This document shows, piece after piece, positions 44,601 to 56,600 of a DNA stretch of 64,000 nt. The notes under the pieces are model-generated. The model had not been told where the DNA came from and searched no databases. It saw only the letters and a program-made list of their open reading frames with translations. The stretch covers positions 25,073,851 to 25,137,850 of the forward strand of contig NC_079877.1 in the NCBI RefSeq assembly GCF_029227915.1, written 5' to 3'. Each line of letters begins with the position of its first letter. The first letter of the stretch is position 1. Position numbers and translations under genes: made by a program. This DNA is from Hydractinia symbiolongicarpus. Taxonomy: Eukaryota > Cnidaria > Hydrozoa > Anthoathecata > Hydractiniidae.

Positions 44601-47600
44601 GCTTTTTGAGACACTGAGTCACTGGCTGACCTCCAATCAAAATATTTATTAATGCCTGATGGGTAATGTAAAAAAAAATACGTTCGCAAAAAAAAACTTA
44701 GGGAATATGGGGTTGGATTTGCCTAGAACACTCTTATTCACATAAAAAAAATGCAAAATTAAAGCAAAATACATCGCAAATTTAAAAATGTACCTTTAAC
44801 TGATTGAGCAATATCAGAAGTGTCTGATACATCGTCGAAAAACCCTGAAAATAATAAAAAGAATGATTAAAACATGTGGCTAGTAACATAGTTTCCTTCT
44901 TTCAAGAATAAACAGACGAACAGTCCGAAAGAAAGACAGTCCGAAAGACAGACAGTCCTACGGACAGACAGACAAATGATTTAGGGATGTTGTTTTCGGA
45001 AAACAATTTGCAGTTAAAGGTTTTTGGGAAGATAAAAATTGCGATTTTACAACATTTTTCATCAATTTCGATCTAGTTTTACGAATTTCACACGTCCGCT
45101 AGATTTATCTTAGATGGAGAAGAATGCGATACGTTTCAGGCTTTTGCATTACTCATCATCCTTACCAACCTACTATATCAACACGTGTTCTTATTTGATA
45201 CTGAATCCTTCAAAAAACAATCTAATCTGGGTCTAGTTTTAACTGAATTTTTTCTGCAAACTACCCTTAATATCAAAACACTAAAGATAGCAAAGGTTTC
45301 AGACAGTAAAAGAACTCTACAAAATGACCAACCAGACTGGATGTAGATTTTGCCTCACCCATATTTTGTGCCCATTCTAAGCTCGGTCCAACTCCACCCA
45401 GATTTCCTTCGCACAAATACGTGAGTTCCTCTTTCATTTGCCATCCAACTTGTGGAAATACACCTAAAATACAAAGCAAACTTATGCAACTTTTTTTATC
45501 GATTGAGAATACAAAAACTAACTTTTCTTAAGTTTATGGAAATTTATTCTGTACTTTCCTGGACTTTTGAAGAAGAAATGCAAAATAACATACTTTAAAA
45601 CGGTACGAAATACAAACAAACGGTATGAAATGCGAACAAACGGCATAAAATATGAACAAACGGTACGAAATACAAACAAACGGTACGAAATATAAACAAA
45701 TGGCACGGAATTCAAACGAACGGTACGAAATACAAACAAACGGTACGAAATATAAACAAATGGCACGGAATTCAAATGAACGGTACGAAATACAAACGTC
45801 TTCCTCCTAGACATCGGGTTGACATTTCAGTACATGTTTCGAATTGCCAATCATTCAAAAAACAATCACAAATAATTAACAAATATAGGCCACGTTATAC
45901 CCAGAGAAAAAATATCGACAAAAAAGAAAAAAAGAAAAATAAGTGAAATGAAATAGATCGGAAAAAATTTCAGAAACTTGACCTTAAATAGAAGAATTAC
46001 TGCCGACGAAAAAAACATACCATGAATCGAGGCGTGCGCATACGTTCCTATATTTATTGTAAAAAAACATCCGGTACCAATCGTACAAGAAGTTTCACCA
46101 GGTTCGAATGACAACTGACCAAATGCACCAGCTTGTGTGTCGGCAACCTAAAGTAGGCAACCTGATTTTTCTAAAGGTCGATTTACACTACATGGAAGCA
46201 TTTCCTTCAGATGTAAATAAGAGTGTATTATAATTCCTCTTGCAAAAAAGAATAACATTTTTTGGGAAGTGTAAAGATTATGACACACGAGACAATGAGT
46301 GAAACAAACACACTTGTTACAAAAGCTAAGAATTTTAGCATCGGCTCAAGTGTTCTTATTTTGTTCTTATTTTAAACATTTTTTTATGTTAATTTACAGT
46401 ACATGATTTTTTTTATTCAGGGATCCATAAAAGTTATTTGTTGTGGAAAAAGGAAGAGACACGCTTTCATAACATAAGAAATAAAAATCCAAGAAAAGAA
46501 AACTACAATAACTTGTTTGTTGCATATTTCAATTTATTTTAAAGAGCTTTTTTCTACCAAAAATATGACTTCGTTTCTTCTGATCCCTTCTTACATAAAT
46601 TACGATAATTAGCTAAATGAAATTAAGCAACCATTAGCAACTTTAGATCTAGATATTGACCAGAAAATCATCAACTTAAGTCTGATCAAAATCCTTAGTT
46701 GCTTATAAAAAATATCGTAAATTAGTGCTAAAATGTACAAATTTTGGTTTTGCGAAAAATTTGTCTTTCTAACATAAATTTGTCTTTCTAACATAAATCT
46801 GTCTTTCTAACATAAATTTGTCTTTACAACATAAATTTGTCTTTCTAACATAAATTTGTCTTTCTAACATAAATTTGTCTTTGTAACATAAATTTGTCTT
46901 TGTAACATAAATTTGTCTTTCTAACATAAATTTGTCTTTCTAACATAAATTTGTCTTTCTAACATAAATTTGTCTTTCTAACATAAATTTGTCTTTCTAA
47001 GCCCCTATCGAATGTTTTCAGAAATATTATTTTCATTATTTTTGTTTTCACCCATTCCCAGCGTACATAGAAAACAAATTCTTTTCATAAACAATCAATT
47101 CACATGAACTTACCACAGCTGTGAGAGGAATCTTCGCGCCAAAAATATCTTCATCAATATCGCAAATATGGCCGCTGAAACACAGTTAAACAGAAACATT
47201 TAGAACATGCATATAGATGGCTTACCATTGTTTGCAAACGTTTACAGGAACTTGTAGTTTTTGTACATGCGCACATGCTTATAGATAAAAAAACAGGACT
47301 ATGGGGTAAAATGACTATTATTGAAATTCATACAGATTTTTTAAAAGCGCAAGATCCAAAGATTAATTACATTTTTTTAAAACAAAGTTTCACCAAGGAA
47401 ATATTTCTTTTTTTAAATGGATTTATTTGACTCGTGTGGTGTGTTGTTAATTATTTCCTACCTACAGGAATGAGTGTGCATGTTCATTGTTCTCAACGCA
47501 CAATCAAAACATTACATCGCACAAAAAGTGATCTGTTAACAAAAAAATACTGTTTGCAGCCTTACAGTTATAGATACTGAGCTCAGAATTCGGCAATGAA

Positions 47601-50600
47601 CCCTGTTACCTTTTGTTTATTGAGTCATTGTTTAAAATGGTTGAAACAAATGTGAAAAAAAGATATGCCGCTATCGTTAAATTTCTATAGAATGTAGAAA
47701 TTGGAGAACAGTCATACCTTGTGTCGCATAACGACGGGAACATACACAATGGCGCGTTCAGAAGGAGTGGAACAATAGCACTCCATTGTAGCTAAAAAAC
47801 AAATCAAACCATGACCTAGCATGAATGTATATTTTTAAACAGCCGTTTTTTATTATAAGAACGTTTAAATTTCAGCAGAGGTGCTTTTTTTTACACATTT
47901 TCAGCCTAGAGTGCTCTTATACGTGTCCTTGTTCTTATTTCTCTTTTAAATGGATATAAGAATTTGTCCTGTTGTCCTGAATTTGATTATTCCGTTACGT
48001 AAATGACTCCCTTAAGGAGCCATTAAGTTGATTTATATTTAGAATATATCATTATGTAAAAAACGAGCTTTAATTCCATTAGGGAATTCATTGTTCTTTA
48101 TATATATATATACCGTAACATTTTATTCACTTGCGAGTTGCGTTAGTGAAAGGAATCACAATTTGTAATTGTTGAAAGAGACACATCACAAATAAAAGCT
48201 TCTTCACTGCGCAAACAATCCAAACATAAAGATTACTAATTTTGACAACGAGAAGCTGAAAAGGGCGTTTAGCAGACGTTTAGCTGCTGTCATCGAAATT
48301 TCCTGTAGAGCTGTGGACCTGCTGGGAAAACAGTCAAGGCTCTAGTTACATCATTTCTGATATATACATTAACCTACGCTGTTTGCTGAGTTGCTGTACT
48401 GATCCTGAGTTTGCTGCTTGCTGACTGTGTTTGCTGCTTGCTGAGTCGATCCTGTTTGTAAGAACTTTAACTTTCACTGTTGTTCGAAATTTCCTGTAGA
48501 GCTGTGGACCTGCTGGGAATGCAGTCAAGGCTCTAGTTATATCATTTCTGATATATACATTAACCTACGCTGTTTGCTGAGTTGCTGTACTGATCCTGAG
48601 TTTGCTGCTTGCTGACTGTGTTTGCTGCTTGCTGAGTCGATCCTGTTTGTAAGAACTTTAACTTTCACTGTTGTTCGAAATTTCCTGTAGAGCTGTGGAC
48701 CTGCTTGGAATGCAGTTAAGGCTCTAGTTACAATTATTGCCGATATATATACATTAACTTTACGCTGTTTGCTGAGTTGTTGTACTGATCCTGTTTGCTT
48801 TTCCAGAGTTGCTGTACTGCTGCAATGACGGAGCCACAGAAAGATCTTTTGTATCAAGATCGTTCTGAACAAAATATGAATGTCCTGAAAAGACAACGTA
48901 GTGGAAAAAAAGGCTCTATCACAAAGAGAATCCAACAAGAAGAAGAGCTTTTACAAGAAAGAGGAAGCCGCACACGAATTAATTCGTTATTTCAAAGTCT
49001 TTTGGTGGTTCAAAGAGAAGCGAAGGAGATAAACCAAGCATTAGAAGATCTTGGGAAAGACACAGAAGAATGGATGGATGACATAAACCTATCCATCGAC
49101 AATTGCAAGTCAAAATTAGATGAATATTTTGACCAAAGACAACACGATGCACCATCTGAAGATGGGAGAGCTTGGTTAATGGATGAGTTTGGGAAGTCCG
49201 TGAAAAAAACACTTATGCTTATGCACAACTCACCTCCGAATTTTCCCGGCTATCAACAACCGATCCATCCACAAATGTACATCTTGGATCTATGGTAACA
49301 TCCAATCCTACAACCTACTACGAACTTGAATTTGGAAATGGACAGACACGCAGAACACCATTTGGAACACAATATTCTACTGTTATGACATCTCAGCCGC
49401 CTACAACAACTGGACCTACACATGGAGCTGTACCAAAATTGCATAGAAAAGTAGATCCTACGCCATTCCACACTTCAACACAAGTAAGACAACAGCCATT
49501 GGAAAACAATCAGGTGGACTCACGGATTGATTCTGTAGATGCAAAGATACCACCATCACCATCTGACACAAAGGTAGAAGATTCGCTGTTGTCATGGTTT
49601 GTCTAACAAGTACTACCTCGCATCAGAATACCTTGGTTTGACGGAACTCTCCATCGCAAGGCTAATGACTACAATGTTTGTCGGATATGCAACGAAAAAC
49701 ATCCATTTTTCAAATGTCCAACATACGACGGAACTCTCCATCGCAAGGCTAATGACTACAATGTTTGTCGGATATGCAACGAAAAACATCCATTTAAATG
49801 TCCAACATACAAGGAAATGGATCCAGAGAAACGATTTCAGGCTGCGAAGAAACTTAAGATGTGCTACAACTGTTTAAAACAAGACCATTTCACCTCGAAA
49901 TGCACATCAAAAAACAGCTGCTTAGAATCCGGTTGCTCAGAAAGACACCACACAACGCTGCATAAATACTTTGTTGGTGAAAAGAAAGACAATGAACCTC
50001 CAAAGAAAGAAGATCAGCCAACATTTCAAGTGGAAACCCAGATCTCTAGTCAATTAAAGAAAACCGTTTTTCTTGCTGTAGTACCTGTCAAGTTAATTGG
50101 TTTGGACTCAACTTGACAACAACGTACGCTCTTCTCGATTCTGGCAGTCAAAGTACCCTTCTCAGTCGAAATGTTGCTGAAAAACTGAAATTGAAGACGA
50201 AAAGCAAAATAATATCAATCAGTACGATAAATGATACTGTTAATGAGATTAAAGTAAAGGAGACGAAGCTGAATGCGAAATCTACACCAGGCGAAATAAA
50301 CGTACAGATTGATCAATGCTACATCGTTCCAAAAACACACTTTCACATGCCTGCGCAAATATATCCTGAGGATATATCTCGTTTCGAGCACATTAAAGGA
50401 ATTAAACTTCACAGCGTACAAAGCGGTCAGATTGGTATATTGATTGGTGCAAATGTTCTGTCTGTGCACATACCGCTTGATGTGAGAACCGGAATTGGAT
50501 CAAAGTCATCAGCCATAAAAACCGTATTTGGTTGGACGCTTTTCGGACCACATAGCCGCATTGGCAATCCTTTCGTAAATAAATTGCATCTGGAATCAAA

Positions 50601-53600
50601 GGAAAGTATTCATGACGCTAAGGTTGTGGGAACAAGATTCAATTGGGAATGTGAACGACATGGATCCTGCGCCATCTATTAATAAAATCTGTCTGCATAA
50701 ACTTGATCTACAGACCAGATTTGACTGCGGAAAGTACGAAGTCCCTATGCTTTGGCAGGAGAGCGTTATTCTTCCTAACAATCGTGCAACGGCAGAGAAG
50801 AGGTTTGCACCCCTACTTCAAAGACTAAGGAAGGACTCAAATCTGCATAAATAGTATAAAGATAATATGTCATACTACCAATAAGACCTGGTATTTACCT
50901 CATCATCCGGTTTTCAACCCAAACAAGCCTGGAAAAATTAGAGTGGTATTCGATGCCGCATCAAAACACGATGATCGCAGTCTAAATGATGTTCTGCTAC
51001 GTGGTCCAGACTTGTTAAACAACCTCACGGGAGTTTTAAGGAGGTTTCGTCTATACCCAATTGCAATTTCTGCTGATATAGAAGAAATGTTTCTCCAAGT
51101 GAAAGTGAATGACCTAGACAAAGACTCCTTGAGATTTCTGTGGAAGGAGGACATAATGTCAGAAGCGCAACCCGATACCAATCAGATGACGGTACACATT
51201 TTTGGCGCCAAGGATTCATCGACATGTGCAAACTATGCATTAAAACGATGTGGAAGAGACAATTTTGACAAAGTGAATGCCGCAGCAGTTGAAAGCATCC
51301 TGAAGTCCTTTTACGTGGATGATCTACTAAAATCCGTCAATGATGTGGAAAGTGGAAAAAGGTTGTGTCTTCATTTGATTGAATCTATGAAGCTTGGTGG
51401 ATTTAGACTGACAAAGTTTGTTAGTAACAATAAAGACGTGCTAAATGTATTACCGGAGGAATTGGTATCACCAGTAAAAGACGTAAAAGTTAACACAGGC
51501 GAGATTGTAAGAGCACTTGGAGTGAAGTGGGAAATCAAGCCGGATACCTTTACCTTTACATCAAGTATTCATAACGACACCAAAACAAAGTGAGGAATCC
51601 TGATTTTTATCAGTTCAATATTTGACCCATTGGGGTTCATATCGCCTTATATTTCCGCCATATTTAGAAATATGGCGTGAAAACACAGATTGGGACGAGG
51701 AAGTTAGCAGCACTATACAAATTGCATGGAAAAAATGGCAACATGGTCTGCAATCCTTGGAGAAATTCAAAATCGAAAGGTGCTACAAAACCAATTTTAC
51801 AACCAAATTGCAGTTGCCTATGGCGCAGTTGCCTACTTGAGGATTGGGGCTGAACCTGCTAAAATAAGCCTCGTGATGTCAAAGGGAAGAGTTGCATCAA
51901 CGAAGCCACAAACCCTTCCAAGACTTGAACTTAATGCCGGCACACTTGCAGTAAGGCTGTACAGATTCATCATAAAAGAAATCGATTTACCAATTGAAGA
52001 AGTTTATTTCTGGAGTGATTCGACATTGACACTTCAGTATATTAAAAATGAGAAAAGTCGATATAAAACCTTTATTGCAAATCGAGTTTCCGAAATCCGA
52101 GAAGTAACAAATCCCTCGCAGTGGTATCACTTACCTGGCGATGAAAATCCAGCTGATGTCATCACAAGAGGGGTCTACAATATGCACGAGCTAGAACTTG
52201 CAGACGGCAAAAGATCTTGGAAGTCTGGCCCGAATTTTTTGCAGGGCAACGAAAACCTTTGGCCATAGAAATACTCCCATTGGATCCTGATGATAAAGAA
52301 ATCAAGGGGAAAACAGTTTTAATTATTGCGGCTGACAAAAAAGAAATGGTAGTCAGTTACGAAAATTATTCTTCATTCGATAAACTAATCAGGATCATAG
52401 GTTGGATTGACCGTATTGTAAAAAACTGCCGTAGGAAGGTGAAATTAATGATGCCGCTATTATCACAGGAGGAGATTACGAATGCTAAGAGAGTCGTATT
52501 TCGTGACGCCCAAATACCGTTCAGACAAGAGATTCACCAAATCAGGGATGGATCTGCTGTATCGAAGAAAAGTAAACTTGCTCCATTTAAACCATTTCTT
52601 GATGAAAGTGGAATCATCAGAATAGGAGGAAGACTGAAGAATGCTCAAATTCCATTTGATGCCAAGCACCAAATTATCCTACCAAGCAACCATGTCGCAC
52701 AATTAGTTATCAGGAAACACCACTTTAGGTGCGGGCATGCAGGAGTTAACCAAGTGTTGTCCGAAGTGAGGCAAACACTGTGGATCTTAAATGGTCGCGT
52801 AGCAGTAAAACGCGTGATCCAAAAATGCATCGACTGCCAGAAGTTTAGGTCAAAGGCTAAAATCTCAGTGATGGCGGATCTCCCAAAACATAGAGTGGAC
52901 TTGGAAGAGCCTCCCTTTACAAATACGGGAGTAAACTTTTTTGGACCGCTATTGATAAAGCAGGGGAGAAAGAGACTCAAGCGATGGGTGTCGTTGTTTA
53001 CATGCATGACAATTCGTTGCGTACATCTCAAGCTTAGAATCGGATGACTTTCTAAACTCGTTACAAAGATTCATCAGTAGGAGGCAAAAGCCAAAATTGA
53101 TAATTTCCGATTGCGGCACAAATTTTAAAGATGCTTCGAACGAACTTAAGCAAGAGCTGAAAAAACTGGGTCATCAAAAGGTTGAAAATTATTGTTTCTG
53201 CCTAAAAATTGAATGGAGATTTAACCCACCATCTGCTCCCCACATGGGCGGCGCTTGGGAGCGACTTGTACGAACAGTGAAAACCACAATGAAATTTCTG
53301 ACTAAGGATCTAGTTTTGACCGATTTCCAGCTGATGACTCTGTTGGCGGAGACGGAAAATATCGTCAATAGCCGACCACTTACACCAGTTAGTGACGATC
53401 CCAGCGATTTTCAAGCTTTGACTCTAAATCATCTTCTGAAAGGGTTTGGAAGTCCCAATTCTTCACTGTATTTAGACAAAAATGCTGATCTTCCACAAAG
53501 TTTCAGAAGACGATGGAAGCGTATTCAAGTACTGGTAAACTATTTCTGGATCCGCTGGAGAAAGGAATACTTGCCAACACTAACGAAACGATTAAAATGG

Positions 53601-56600
53601 CAAGATGAAAGTCGAAACATCAAAATTGACGAATTGGTTCTGATCGAAACAGACTCGCCGAGAGGACAGTGGCCGCTAGTAATTATGGTAAAAGGAATTG
53701 CAGGAAGAGATGGAAAAGTGAGAATGGCAGAAATTAAAACAAAAAATGGTACATATCTTCGACCCGTGGCGAAACTCCGACGTCTAGAGCTTAATTAACT
53801 TCGCCAAGGGGAGGGATATATAAGAATTTGTCCTGTTGTCCTGAATTTGATTATTCCGTTATGTCAATGACTCCCTTAAGGAGCCATTAAGTTGATTTAT
53901 ATTTAGAATATATCATTATGTAAAAAACGAGATTTAATTTCATTAGGGAATTCATTTTTCTTTATATATATATATACCGTAACATTTTATTCACTTGCGA
54001 GTTGCGTTAGTGAAAGGAATCACAATTTGTAATTGTTGAAAGGGACACATCGCAAATAAAAGCTTCTTCACTGCGCAAACAATCCAAACAATGGATGATG
54101 TTATAATGCTAAAGAGAATAATTGTTTTTAAGTAATTCTAAAGTCAAAACTTCTCGTTCGCAGTAATCTATAAATAAAGTACGTTCTTAATATTTTTTTC
54201 TTAATCTCTTAGTCTTTGGCCTCAGCGTCAACGTTCTAATAAACAAGCTTCTTATAACAAAAATATGAAGTCAAGAAATTCTTCTGAAGCAAACAGTAAT
54301 CACACTTACAATGTATGGATCAAACATTCCTGTTCCACTAGCATTTGATGCGTCTGATACGTGAAGTCGACCTATAATGACGAATAATGCATACCATACG
54401 TGAACATATCCACCAATCAAATAAGTGATAGCTTCAATGGGTGTTTCAAGGCCTATTGCAACACTTTAAATTTGCGGTAAACTTAGGTAGTCTTAATATA
54501 ACCTGTTAAAATTCGCACAGGTCAATAATTCATGTAGCTTAATTTCGCCGTTTTGAATCGCGCTTCTGGATATAACTGACAACAAACAACAGAAAAAATG
54601 GTTACTAAGCATTAACATATCGAACTAAATTGAACATCGCTTAATTAGCATAATCAGTTTGGAGTTACAAAACTACTTATAAAACGTTATAGTAGACTAG
54701 TCGGTGGCCCGTAGATAAATCCAGAGGTTCGTACGTCCCTTATTTACCGCATTTCTCGTGTGTCTCGCTACGTATTATAATATAGATAACTTGTACATTT
54801 TGTTTTACTACGAATTTCAGCATAAGATAAACTACATGCCATGTAAATCAAATTCACCTGGCATGAAGTTTAAACATTAAGAAAATAGCCTTTAATATTA
54901 TATTAAAGTAGCGTACTACTTCAATATATTATATTAAAGGCTATTTTTTTGCAACATAGGTTTTTAGTACGGTCCCTCTAAGTTCATTTGGTATAAATCA
55001 TGTTTACATGAACATTCAGACCAAAAATAAAGTTTCATCTCATCCCCGAGATGAAACTGTATTAAAAGGCTGCAATAACACTGGGTACATCCACTTTGCA
55101 TTTAACTTCAAAGAAACATTCCAATACCTTTAAAATTTAAACCCCAAAGCCTTAAGTAACCCGTCAGAGTCATTGTCATAGTAACCTCCCTCATAGCCAT
55201 TGTCATAGTAACCCATAGTAACCCGTCATACTCATTGCCACATTATTTTAATGGATCTTCATTCCATAAAAAGCTTTTTCACACTCTTTGAGAACTCGAG
55301 TTTGAATTCCTACCTTTTGTTAGTTTCCAAATGATGTAGGTGTCAAGTGTGCCAAATAATAAGCTGCCATCATGTGCAGCTTGACGAATCTAAACAATTA
55401 ATGTCTCTATGCTGAAATGATGTGTTATAACACAGCAAATTGCATTTTCTTATTCATAACTAAGTCTATGGTAGAAATATATTTTATTTTAAATTTCAGC
55501 ATGAGCATCTTTTATTGCTTGGCATCCACCAAATTAAGTTTAAAATATGATTATAATGACGTACAAGAATAATTTTAGTTTCTAACGCAACACCAACCAG
55601 TCATTTTATCATTGGGCCCACTATAAAAACCTAAATCTTAAGATGAATTTCCTTATCAGCAACACTTAATTTGATTTTTTTTTTCTGAATACTTATACAG
55701 AACAAGATCTTCAATATATATATGAACATATATAAAACGAACTGCTATCAATGGCCGTTCTGTTGAATAAATACAGATAAAAAATTATTTATTAGGCATC
55801 TCATAGTGGGATGAAGATAAGAAAATTTTGGTTCGAACATTTTCAGATGATTTGAAAAATCTCTTTCCAGATTAATTGCATGTGACATTAGTGGCTAAAC
55901 AAATTTTGATTTAAAAGAATGTGTTTGACTCTAAACCTGAAAATATAATTTGCAATTTTACAGCATTTCTTAAAAAAAGTCCAATTTTTCTTTTTTACTT
56001 TGGTCATCCATATTACTGTAAACACTCGTACTAATGTTCTAGTTATGGTGGCGCAGCATCTTTGCACATTGTTTTTAGAAAAGATAAGATAGTGCCTTGA
56101 GGTAAGAGTGAAACCTTATTCCTGCACAAATAAACTTGGAAAATGAAAATAAATTTCAATTAGAGATTAACTTTGGTTAAACAGCACATACAAAGAAGTA
56201 GAAATATTACTCGCAAACAAATAAGCTATACCTCCGGGTTGGAGTCAAGAAACCAAGCTAACTTCATGGATGCCTGAAGTTTAAAACATATATAATTAGT
56301 CAAAAATAGCATACACATTTTTGGTAATGTTGCTTGCATAGTTTTTTCTGAGATCTGAAGAGACACAAACAATCCCCTTACCTGATTGATTTGGTATTTT
56401 AGGATTTTCATTACCAAAAACTTCGCTTGTCTTAAGAACGTGTAAAGTATACTCCCTAAAACGTTGGTGGTCTAAAAACAACAGATGTAACATGACTGTT
56501 CGGACATATTCATTCATTACAACAAAGTCAATTTTAAACAGGACGGTTTTTTAAAAAATAAACTTTTGAGGTGTGAAAAAATGCTTTTGTCATTAAAAAT

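Larger units (their letters stand above)
47955..54090 (+). mobile_element. BEL/Pao LTR retrotransposon, inactivated
   Basis: Two 272-bp LTRs flank gag-, protease-, reverse-transcriptase-, RNase H- and integrase-like sequence in the BEL/Pao order. The 5-bp direct repeat ATGGA at 47,950-47,954 and 54,091-54,095 marks the insertion. A polypurine tract (GCCAAGGGGAGGG) precedes the 3' LTR. It lies antisense to GK5 in one intron. The LTRs differ at about seven positions by eye (roughly 2.5%), so the insertion is moderately old. Frameshifts and stops break the coding region many times. Confidence 0.94.

Noticed and set aside
45518-45814. 98-aa minus-strand ORF with repeated FVFRTV
   Set aside because: Product of the 20-bp minisatellite in a GK5 intron.
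46760-47000. Regular repeats resembling a CRISPR array
   Set aside because: Units are contiguous with no unique spacers, and the genome is animal; this is a minisatellite.
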